Source: a virus
IMG/VR virus record: IMGVR_UViG_3300041964_000010
Coordinates: 1-21,777 of that record
Reading direction: 5' to 3' (one strand)
DNA: 21,777 nucleotides
Shown: positions 7,630-14,185 of the stretch, piece after piece
Position numbering within the stretch: the first letter of the stretch is position 1
Layout: the number at the start of each line of letters is the position of its first letter
Program-made: the position numbers and the translations under genes
Notes under the pieces: model-generated
Database searches by the model: none
Seen by the model: the letters and a program-made list of their open reading frames with translations, nothing else
Told to the model about the DNA's origin: nothing

Positions 7630-8727
7630 TGCGCGCCGGCCGCCTCGATCGTCGCATCACAATCGAGCGGGCGGCCATCACCGCCAACGCGTTCAACGAG
7701 GAAGTCCACGCCTGGGCGCCGTTCCTGACGGTGTCCGCCTCGAAAGAGGAGGTGCGGGACAGCGAGCGGTTTGCGTCCTCTGAGCTAGCCGCCTCCAAGG
7801 TCTTGCGGTTTCAGATCCGCTGGTCTCCCAACGCCGCCAAGGTCGATGTTGAGGATCGGCTGGTCTTCGGAAACCGCGTCTTCGAGATCATCGCGATCAA
7901 GGAGATCGGGCGCCGGGAAGGGCTTGAGCTAACCGCGACAAACCGGGCTGAGAACCCCGCCACCATCCGTTGGGCGCTGATTGGAGCCGCCGCGGCTCAG
8001 AGTGGCGCAACTGGCGAACTGCGGCTGGTTCGCAAGTTTTCGGGCAACGCGGCGACCATCACCTCCGCTCGCGGGTCGCTTCGCGTTCGTTCGGTCTTGG
8101 CGGGAAGCGCTGTCGGGCTTTCGTCCGCCGCCGGCGCGCTCCGCACCAGAGGGCAATTCGCCGGTTCGGCTGTCGCCCAGTTCGTCCGCCGCAGGTCAAC
8201 TACGTATTCGCTTCCTCCTCGCGGGTTCCGCCCAGGCCACAAGCGCCGCCTCTGGGGCGCTGACGCTGGCGGGTCAGAATGCCCTCGCAGGGGCGGCTGT
8301 GGCCACCAGCGCGGCCTCGGGAACGCTGAGGCGGCGCATCCTTCTGTCGGGCGCCGCGGTGGCTCAGGGCTTCGCTACGGGGCAGCTGCGCGCTCGAACC
8401 GACCTTCAGGGGGCGGGGGTCGGGCAGAGCACCGCTACCGGTGCGCTGAGGGTGCGGACCGTGCTCGCAGGATCGGCCGTGGCGACAAGCGCCGCGGGCG
8501 GTGTCCTGACTAACGGCGCGGGCCAACACCTCGATCCTCCAGCCGGAACCCAGTTCGTCCTCAGCAGCGGGTCGCTGGTGAAGAGCGACGGCAAGTACGT
8601 GTTGTTCGCCTCGCCCATGGTCCCGCCTGAAGGCTTCGACTTTGTCATCTCCAACAACGCCCTCGTCAAAGACGGCGGCAAGTACGTTCTCGTGGAGCCG
8701 CCTGATGCCGACTATCGACGTAAATGA
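7629..8727 (+). CDS. head closure protein fused to a repeat domain (frameshift in the read)
   Basis: Residues 1-~110 form a head-tail joining/closure protein of the SPP1 gp16 / phage head-tail adaptor type: LDRRITIERAAIT, VSASKEEVRDSERFASSE, LRFQIRWS, EDRLVFGNRVFEI and GLELTATNRAE. These normally stop there. Here the frame stays open into about nine ~20-residue repeats (consensus LAGSAVA-SAAGALRxR). A single extra T near 8181 moves the repeats to another frame. The C-terminus has two copies of a LVKxDGKYVLx motif. Total length after correction is ~365 residues. Either this is a true fusion, or a small indel near 7950-7980 has hidden a stop and new start. No ribosome site is visible at the junction, which favours fusion. 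Confidence 0.7.
7975..8510 (+). repeat. degenerate ~60-bp tandem coding repeats
   Basis: About nine units of 20-21 codons are seen, for example LAGSAVGLSSAAGALRTR, LSGAAVAQGFATGQLRAR and LAGSAVATSAAGGVLTNG. Each has a GSA-like turn, a small-residue stretch and an arginine-bearing strand. Units differ at many DNA positions, so the array is old and kept by protein-level selection rather than a recent duplication. Alanine/glycine-rich repeats of similar kind occur in fibre and adhesin parts of phage proteins. Confidence 0.75.
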
Positions 8728-9073
8728 CGGCGTTGAACTCCCGACCGCACTGGCGGGGCTTACCCGGATCAATGCTCAAACCGGCACGACCTACACGCTG
8801 CAGCTCAGCGACCGGGACAAGGACGTGGTGCTGACGAATGCCGCGGCGATCACCCTGGGCCTGCCGAATAGCCTCCCGGAAGGTTGGGGGTGCGGGATCA
8901 TCCAGGGCGGAGCGGGGCAGGTGACGCTTAACCCAGCACCTGGGGCGACGCTCGGGAACTACGACAACCACACCAAGCTGGCCGGGCTGAACGCGACTGC
9001 CGGCCTCGTGGTCAGGAGCAATGTCGGCGGCGCGTCGGCGGCTTACGTACTCTCCGGAACGACCTCCGCATGA
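8705..9073 (+). CDS. small beta-rich virion protein (fibre/decoration-like domain)
   Basis: A 122-residue protein. The start is the ATG at 8705, preceded by GGAG (8694-8697) and overlapping the end of the repeat protein. The sequence has TGTTYTLQLSDRDKDVVLTNAAAITLGLP, then IIQGGAGQVTLNPAPG and SAAYVLSG. This is the pattern of a beta-sandwich module seen in phage fibre and stalk proteins (TYTL...LTN..ITVTLP...I.QAGAGQVT). It is probably displayed on the virion, but whether on head or tail cannot be told. Its stop overlaps the ATG of the large SGNH protein, suggesting coupled production of the two. Confidence 0.7.
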   Translation: MPTIDVNDGVELPTALAGLTRINAQTGTTYTLQLSDRDKDVVLTNAAAITLGLPNSLPEGWGCGIIQGGAGQVTLNPAPGATLGNYDNHTKLAGLNATAGLVVRSNVGGASAAYVLSGTTSA

Positions 9074-11246
9074 TGCGGCCTTCTCGCCGGGCCGCTCGGG
9101 CGCGCCGATCCGGCGCATTCGGCAACCCCGCGCTGCTGTCACCTCAATTCCCCAACCTTCGGTCCGCTTATGCTGCGGGGCGCGCCTTAATCGGAATGAT
9201 CGGCGACAGCACCACCACGGGTTGGGGGAGCGGCACGACCGACGTGATCAGCCGGAACACCACCGGCGCCCATGTCTTGGCTCCCCCTGCGGTCGCGCGG
9301 GCCAGCCTGAACACCGGCCAGCTCAAGGTCTATGATGCCGTACTCACGCCCAACAACCGCGTAGCGCTCACCGGGGCCAGTTACGATCAAAAGCCGATCT
9401 GGGTCGGCTACGACTCCCGACTGACGCTGGGCACGAGCTGGGCGGTTGCGACCGAACAGATGGTGCTGGGGGGCAACCGAGCGCGTAGCGCCGGGACGGA
9501 TGCGCTGACTTTCGCACCTGGCTTTGTCTTCAATCGCATCGAATTGCTCTACGTGATGTCGCCGGGTCTCGGCGACTTCACTGTCGATGTTGGCGGTTCG
9601 GTGCTCCAGACCGTGCAAACGGCGGGGGCGGCCCAGATAGGGAAGGTTGTGGTTATCTCCCCGCTCGGCTCCAGCCCCGTGAATGTGCGGCGGGCCGCTG
9701 GGGGCAACGTGGAGATCCTGAACATCAGAGTCTGGAATACCGCCGAGGCTTCGGTCGCGGTTGCGAACTACGGCTCAGTGGGGGCAACGACTGCAGACCA
9801 TATCGTGGCAACGGACCCCTGGTCGCCGCTGAACATGATCGCTGCGGTTGGCGCTCACCTCTGGACGATCATGCTGGGCGCTAACGACATCTTCAACGGC
9901 GTGGCCGTGAGCACCTACAAGGCCAACCTTCAGACCCTGATCACCGCGTGCAAGGCGAGCGGGGCAGACGTGCTGCTGATCTCCCCAACGCCGGCAAGCG
10001 GCAGCTACAACATACCGGGGACCTACGTGACCGCCCTCTCCGAGTTGGTCACCGAGAACAGCTTGCCGCCGCTGTTGGATATCAACGCGCTGTTTGGCAG
10101 CTATGCAGCTTCAGCTGCGGACTACTTCGATAGCGTCCATCTCAAGGCCTCAGGTTCCTCGCGGGTCGGACAAGCTGTCGCCCAGCGCGTTGCGGCCGAT
10201 GCCGTTGCGCCCTCGATCACTTCCGCGGCGGTTATCGACGCTGTTGAGGGGAGCCCAAAAAACCACACCCTTACCGCCAACGAGATCGTCACCTGGTCCA
10301 AGACGGGCGGCGCGGATGCGGGCCTGTTCACCCTTGCCGGGTCTACACTTTCGCTGCCGTCGCAGACCTACGCGCCGGGGGGAGACAACGACCGGGTGGT
10401 CCAAGTGACGGCCACGGACAGCGCAGGAAACGCCACCTCCCAGACGATCACGTTCAACATCCAGCAGGTCACTGCCCTATGGACGCCCGCTGCGCTTGGA
10501 ACCGCCGATGTGGCGTGGTTCAGAGCCAGCGACCAAGCAACCGTCACCGAGAGCGGCGGCAATGTTTCGGCCGTGGCGAACAAGGGTGCTTACGGAGGGT
10601 CGCTTCAGCAGGCGACAGGCACCGCCCCAGCCGTCTTACATCGTCAACGCGCTGGGGAGCAGAAACGCCGTCCGTGTGGTGAGCGGCAAGAGCCTGGTGC
10701 AGGCCAGCATGGCTCACCCGGCGGCGCCCATCTACTTCATGGCCGTCGTCAAACCGTCGTCAGGGAACGCCAGCGGGGACATTTTCTGGACCCCCGGCTC
10801 ATGGGCGGCGACCTCCGGCTACATCGCCGGGGTCGCCAACGCCAACAAGCCGATTGCAGGCCATTGGCGACTTCAACCTGGCCGGTTCTGGCTTCGGCTT
10901 CGGCGGGCAGACGTTTACCGACCCCTACTACTACGCAGCCACCCCAGGCTACGGGACGGACAACGCGCTGCATGTGATTTCGGGCGTGATCGAGAATGGT
11001 CGGGTCGAGTTCCGCCAGGATGGCGCGGTCAAGGCGATGCGCTCAAGCTCGGCACTGAAAAACCCCGTTGCGGTCACATCAACCCTCCAGTTGCTGTCGA
11101 CCATCGGCGACAATTTCGAGATCTTCTTCAGCCGGAAGGTGATCAGCAACGACGACATGAGGCGGCTGGAAGGCTATGCCGCCTGGGATTACGGGATCAC
11201 CTTGGCGGTCGATCACCCTTACTTCAGCGCTGCGCCTACGCTCTGA
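9070..11246 (+). CDS. SGNH hydrolase / cadherin-like / LamG-like virion protein (two frameshifts)
   Basis: A ~725-residue multi-domain protein. Residues 40-375 are an SGNH/GDSL hydrolase: block I GDST (Ser47), block III LGAND (N272) and block V DSVH (D354, H357). Such enzymes remove ester groups, often acetyl, from cell-surface sugars. About 385-468 is a cadherin/Ig-like domain (GLFTLAGSTLSLP, VVQVTATDSAGN). The rest has the layout of a concanavalin/LamG-like binding module (ALGTADVAWFRASD, FFSRKVISNDDMRRLEGYAAWDYG). One extra base near 10630 and one near 10856 break the frame. The likely role is to modify and bind the host surface (inference). It lies far from the tip/fibre gene at 17.6 kb, an unusual place. 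Confidence 0.82.
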
Positions 11247-11387
11247 TCACCAATCACCGCTGATGCGATCTGGGTCCTCTGGCGGCGGGCCAAAGCAGGA
11301 ATTAAGCGCCCACAGAACCCCAGCCGCGAGCCCCAAGAGCGCGCCACCGCCGAGGATATTGCGAGCGTACTCAGTCAACCATTCCAT
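11247..11387 (-). CDS. small membrane protein on the minus strand
   Basis: A 46-residue ORF, the only plausible minus-strand gene. It has one predicted membrane helix (NILGGGALLGLAAGVLWAL, residues 10-28), an N-terminal acidic/aromatic segment and a C-terminal proline/acidic tail after a cysteine (SCFGPPPEDPD). Its stop codon abuts the stop of the SGNH gene, so the two converge with no gap. The DNA here is less GC-rich than the surroundings. The ribosome site is weak, and I cannot rule out chance. It could be a superinfection-exclusion or lysis accessory protein (guess). Confidence 0.4.
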   Translation of the reverse strand: MEWLTEYARNILGGGALLGLAAGVLWALNSCFGPPPEDPDRISGDW

Positions 11388-11425
11388 TTGTCGACCGTAC
11401 CACAACCCCCGCGGGAGGCGAGACC

Positions 11426-11781
11426 ATGCGCCTGACAGGTGAATGGGCGACCTAGCGGCCCGCGTGGGGGAGCTGGAAGCCGAAAACGCTCGGCTGAAGC
11501 GCCTCTTCGCGATCCACCACCTGGCCTTAGGCGAGCCCACGGCCCTGGATCGGCTGCTGGAGCGTCATCGGCTGACCGGCCAGGAGGCGAGGGTCCTAGA
11601 GTCGCTTCTTGCCGCGAAGGGTCGAGTCCTGAGCGCCGCCCAGTTGCTGCCTCACAACGAGAACCCTGGGAACGCTCAGGTCTACGTCCACCGCCTCCGC
11701 AGAAAGCTCGGCCACGAGGCCATCGAGAACGTCTACGGCTTGGGCTGGCGGGCCTCCAAGGCGCTGCTCCAGCAAGCCTAA
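11426..11781 (+). CDS. winged-helix DNA-binding protein with N-terminal coiled coil
   Basis: The C-terminal ~70 residues match an OmpR/PhoB-type winged helix: LTGQEARVLESLLAAKGRVLS, then a recognition-helix region QVYVHRLRRKLG, and the wing VYGLGWRAS. No receiver domain is present. Instead there is a short coiled coil (LAARVGELEAENARLKRLF). The ATG at 11443 lacks a ribosome site, while the ATG at 11426 has GGGAGG seven bases upstream but runs into a stop after eight more codons. One missing base near 11438 would join them (MRLTGE then MGDLAARV). A likely transcription regulator inside a structural operon; its target is unknown. Confidence 0.78.
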
Positions 11782-11809
11782 CCACCACCACGACTCCCGT
11801 TCTACCCCT

Positions 11810-11830
11810 GCCGCCCTCGCGCGGCCTTTT
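11810..11830 (+). terminator. weak hairpin terminator
   Basis: A 5-bp stem GCCGC/GCGGC with a six-base loop is followed by CTTTT, between the winged-helix stop and the ribosome site of the next gene. It is short but correctly arranged. It would separate the accessory block from the tail genes. Confidence 0.45.
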
Positions 11831-11847
11831 GGCATGGAGAAAACCTC

Positions 11848-12252
11848 ATGGCCGCGCTGTCCGACGTCATGGAAGCCCGCGTTCTCAACTATTTCCGGGG
11901 CACGGCCATGCCGGCAGCCCCAAGCGCCGTCTACGTCGGCCTTTTCTCTTCGGATCCGACTGACGCCGGAGCCGGGACGGAGGTCACGACCACCATCCGC
12001 CCTGCGGGTCGTGTAGTCGCCGCCTTTGGCGCTCCTACGGTTAGCGGGACCGCTCAGCAGATTGCAAACAGCGCCACCGTGGACTTCGGCGTGGCCGCTG
12101 GCGGGGCAACCGTCACCCACTTCGGTGTCTTCGACGCCGCGTCCGCAGGCAACCTTCTGTGGCACGCCCCACTGACCGGCGGCGCTCAGCTCGTAGCCAC
12201 CAATAACGAGGTGGCCTTTGCGGCCGGGACCCTGACCTTCAGCCTGGCCTGA
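11848..12252 (+). CDS. Gp80-like phage tail/fibre-associated protein
   Basis: A 134-residue protein with GGAGA before its ATG. It matches the small family with LSDVMEARVLNYFRGTA, AVYVGLFSSDPTDAGAGTEV, then ATVTHFGVFDAASAGNLLWHAPL and a closing AGTLTFSLA. Proteins of this family are annotated as phage tail fibre proteins (Gp80 type) and occur in the structural region of many siphophages. The position between the accessory block and the tail completion genes is usual. The segment TTTIRPAGRVVAAFG replaces the more common 'GGGYARQ' region. The biochemical role is not known. Confidence 0.75.
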   Translation: MAALSDVMEARVLNYFRGTAMPAAPSAVYVGLFSSDPTDAGAGTEVTTTIRPAGRVVAAFGAPTVSGTAQQIANSATVDFGVAAGGATVTHFGVFDAASAGNLLWHAPLTGGAQLVATNNEVAFAAGTLTFSLA

Positions 12253-12695
12253 TGAAGAAGGTTCGCGTCGCGGGCCTCCAGGAACTCGACCGGGCCTTAG
12301 GCGAGCTTCCCAAAGCCACCGGCAAGAACGTTCTGCGCCGCGTGCTGCTCAAGCGCGCTCAGCCGATCGCCGACAACTACCGCGCCGGCGTCGATGTTCA
12401 GCAAGGCCACCTTCGCCAGAGCATCGGCGCCAGCACCAAGCTGACGAGCCGCCAGGCTTCCAAGGCTCGGCGACTGGGTAAGTCTACGGTCGAGGTCTAC
12501 GCGGGCGCAGGTCCCGATCCGGCGGCCCACCTCGAGGAGTTCGGCTCCGTCCACAACGCTCCGAACGGGGCTCTCCGCCGGGCTTGGGACGGTGGACGCA
12601 TGGCTGCCTTGGAAGGGCTCAAGGACGACCTTGGCGCCGAGGTCGGCAAGGCGGCCGCGAGGCTCGCCAAGAAGCGGGCGAAGGCGGGGGGCTGA
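12252..12695 (+). CDS. HK97 gp10-like head-tail joining protein
   Basis: A 147-residue protein whose ATG overlaps the previous stop (TGATG). Family signs are the N-terminal VRVAGLQELDRALGELP, a basic helix VLLKRAQPIADNYRA, the GHLRQSIG motif and AHLEEFGSVHNAPNGALRRAWD near the C-terminus. HK97 gp10-like proteins act at the head-tail interface or tail terminator, preparing the joining surface. It is followed by DUF3168, the standard order. The lysine/alanine-rich end (RLAKKRAKAGG) is typical. Confidence 0.92.
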   Translation: MKKVRVAGLQELDRALGELPKATGKNVLRRVLLKRAQPIADNYRAGVDVQQGHLRQSIGASTKLTSRQASKARRLGKSTVEVYAGAGPDPAAHLEEFGSVHNAPNGALRRAWDGGRMAALEGLKDDLGAEVGKAAARLAKKRAKAGG

Positions 12696-12697
12696 TC

Positions 12698-13075
12698 ATG
12701 GAAGAGGCCCTGATCGGATACCTGCTCAGCCGAGCTTCCCTGGTCGCTTTGGTCGGGTCTCGCATTCACTGGGCGGTTAGGCCTCAGGGGACACCGCTGC
12801 CGGCCGTTGTCCTGACTCGCATCGACGCGGTGCGTGACCAGACCTACGCCGGGCGCTCCGGCCTCGTGCGCTCCCGCGTCCAGGTGGACTGCTGGGGCGC
12901 GTCTTACACCAGCGTGAAAGCGGTTGCCCGCCAGGTCGTTCAGCACGCGGACGCAGCGCCGTTCAACGCCGTCTTCATCGATGACGAAAGCGACAGTTTC
13001 GAGCCCGGACCCGAGGCGGCCGGTGCTCTCCACCGAACCCGCCTCGACCTCATCATCTGGCATACGGAGAACTAG
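12698..13075 (+). CDS. DUF3168 tail completion protein
   Basis: A 125-residue protein. DUF3168 proteins form the tail terminator/completion ring that ends tail tube polymerisation and joins the tail to the head. Evident features are the N-terminal helix LIGYLLSRASLVALVGSRIHW, the strand motif LPAVVLTRI, and RSRVQVDCWGASYTSVKAVA, ending in TRLDLIIWH. The start at ATG 12698 follows the gp10-like stop by two bases. The next gene begins two bases after the stop. No anomalies are visible. Confidence 0.93.
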   Translation: MEEALIGYLLSRASLVALVGSRIHWAVRPQGTPLPAVVLTRIDAVRDQTYAGRSGLVRSRVQVDCWGASYTSVKAVARQVVQHADAAPFNAVFIDDESDSFEPGPEAAGALHRTRLDLIIWHTEN

Positions 13076-13077
13076 CA

Positions 13078-13506
13078 ATGCCTACCGCCGCCACCATCGG
13101 CCACGGCTCCAGCTTCGCCCTTGGCGACGGGGCTCAGCCCGAAGTCTTCACCACCATTGCGGAGGTCTACGACATCACGCCGCCGAGCGAGACGTCGGAC
13201 GTGATCGACGCCACGCACATGTCGAGCCCGGGCAACATGCGCGAGTTCATCATGGGCCTCACCGATCCAGGCGAGGCCTCGTTCGAGATGAACTTTATTC
13301 CCGGCTCGGCCAGCGAAACGGCGATCCTGGCCTGGCGCGCTGGGCGGGTCTCTAAGAACTGCCGCATCACCTTCCCGAACGGCTGGCGCTGGACCTTCCT
13401 GGCGCTCTGCACGGGCTACGAGCCTGCGCTGCCCGCCGACGACAAGATGACGGCCACTGTGACCGCCAAGGTGACCGGCACTGTCACGCGGGTCGCGGGC
13501 TCCTGA
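13078..13506 (+). CDS. phage tail tube protein
   Basis: A 142-residue protein of the lambda V / siphovirus tail tube class: TIAEVYDITPPSETSDVIDATHMSS, then MREFIMGLTDPGEASFEMNF and ILAWRAGRV, ending in TATVTAKVTGTVTRVAG. It forms stacked hexameric rings around the tape measure. The gene position after DUF3168 and before the tail chaperone pair is standard. No C-terminal Ig-like domain is present, so this is the minimal form. Confidence 0.93.
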   Translation: MPTAATIGHGSSFALGDGAQPEVFTTIAEVYDITPPSETSDVIDATHMSSPGNMREFIMGLTDPGEASFEMNFIPGSASETAILAWRAGRVSKNCRITFPNGWRWTFLALCTGYEPALPADDKMTATVTAKVTGTVTRVAGS

Positions 13507-13859
13507 TGCCGAGCAATCCGATCAAGGGTGAGGTCTCGTTTGAGGCCGGTGATCAGAAGTACACGCTGGTGCTCGGCAGCTACGCCCTGGCGGCCCTGGA
13601 GCGCCGTCAGGGTATGCCTGCCCAGAAGTTCTTCGACAGGCCCGCCGACGCTTTCGGCTTCGATGATATGCTGGGGATCTTCCACAGCGGCCTGTTGCAG
13701 CACCACGACCTCAGTGAGCGGGAAGCAGCGGTCATCATCGATCAGGTGGGCGCCCTTCGCACCGGCGAGCTGATCGCGGAAGCCGTCTCTCTCGCGTTCC
13801 CGGAGGCAGCGAACGCCACCAAGGGCCCTCAGAAGCGGGCGAGGGCTGGGACTGGCTAG
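13506..13859 (+). CDS. tail assembly chaperone, upstream frame (gpG-like; GTA gp10 type)
   Basis: A 117-residue protein starting in a TGATG overlap with the tube gene. It shows GEVSFEAGDQKYTLVLGSYALAALERRQGM and DDMLGIFHSGLLQHHDL, the pattern of the gene transfer agent gp10-like tail assembly chaperones. In lambda and many siphophages two chaperones are made from this locus: a short one, and a fusion by programmed -1 frameshifting. Both coat the tape measure before tube assembly. Its last 10 codons overlap a second open frame (-1) that lacks its own start, consistent with this mechanism. Confidence 0.88.
   Translation: MPSNPIKGEVSFEAGDQKYTLVLGSYALAALERRQGMPAQKFFDRPADAFGFDDMLGIFHSGLLQHHDLSEREAAVIIDQVGALRTGELIAEAVSLAFPEAANATKGPQKRARAGTG
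13823..13829 (+). promoter_or_regulatory. candidate -1 ribosomal frameshift site (GGGCCCT)
   Basis: The heptamer G GGC CCT, in phase with the upstream chaperone, fits the X XXY YYZ slippery rule. Slipping one base back continues directly into the -1 frame, which is open to 14167. A purine-rich GGAGG (13802-13806) lies upstream and could act as an internal stimulator, though it is farther away than in dnaX. Confidence 0.6.
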
Positions 13860-14167
13860 AGCTTTACGGCCTGTGGGTCGGTGAGCTTGGTCTGCAGCCC
13901 GAAGACTTCTGGCGACAGACGCCCCGGCTTCTGGCGGCCGTGGTCCAGGGTTGCGCCCGCGCCGCTGATCACGCCCACCGCGGGCGCGCATGGCTGGCGT
14001 GGCACACCGCGCGCCTGGGCCAAGTCAACCCCAAGAAGTTCCCCAAGCTCGAAGACCTGACCGGTAGGCGCAAGCGCAGGCCGAAGAAGAACCAACCCCG
14101 CCCCTGGCAGGAGCTGATGGCCACCGCCCAGGCGTGGGCGGCTGCCACCGCAATCCACGAACCGTAG
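13829..14167 (+). CDS. tail assembly chaperone, -1 frame extension (gpT-like)
   Basis: The -1 frame after the slippery site is open for about 112 codons: WDWLELYGLWVGELGLQPEDFWRQTPRLL, then HRGRAWLAWHTARLGQVNPKKFPKLEDLTG. This matches the small alphaproteobacterial 'phage tail assembly chaperone' domain (WxLTPxEFWxxTPxEL). There is no ATG, GTG or TTG before this domain's core. The first GTG (13940) would remove half of it. The frameshift product would be about 220 residues. It overlaps the upstream gene and ends just before the tape measure, exactly the lambda G-GT arrangement. A sequencing deletion is the alternative. Confidence 0.75.
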   Translation, partial: SEAGEGWDWLELYGLWVGELGLQPEDFWRQTPRLLAAVVQGCARAADHAHRGRAWLAWHTARLGQVNPKKFPKLEDLTGRRKRRPKKNQPRPWQELMATAQAWAAATAIHEP

Positions 14168-14185
14168 GAGGCTCCTATTCAGGCA

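Noticed and set aside
7981-8180. Separate repeat-protein gene starting at TTG 7981
   Set aside because: In that frame the first ~65 residues are not repeat-like, while the other frame carries the repeats up to the indel near 8181.
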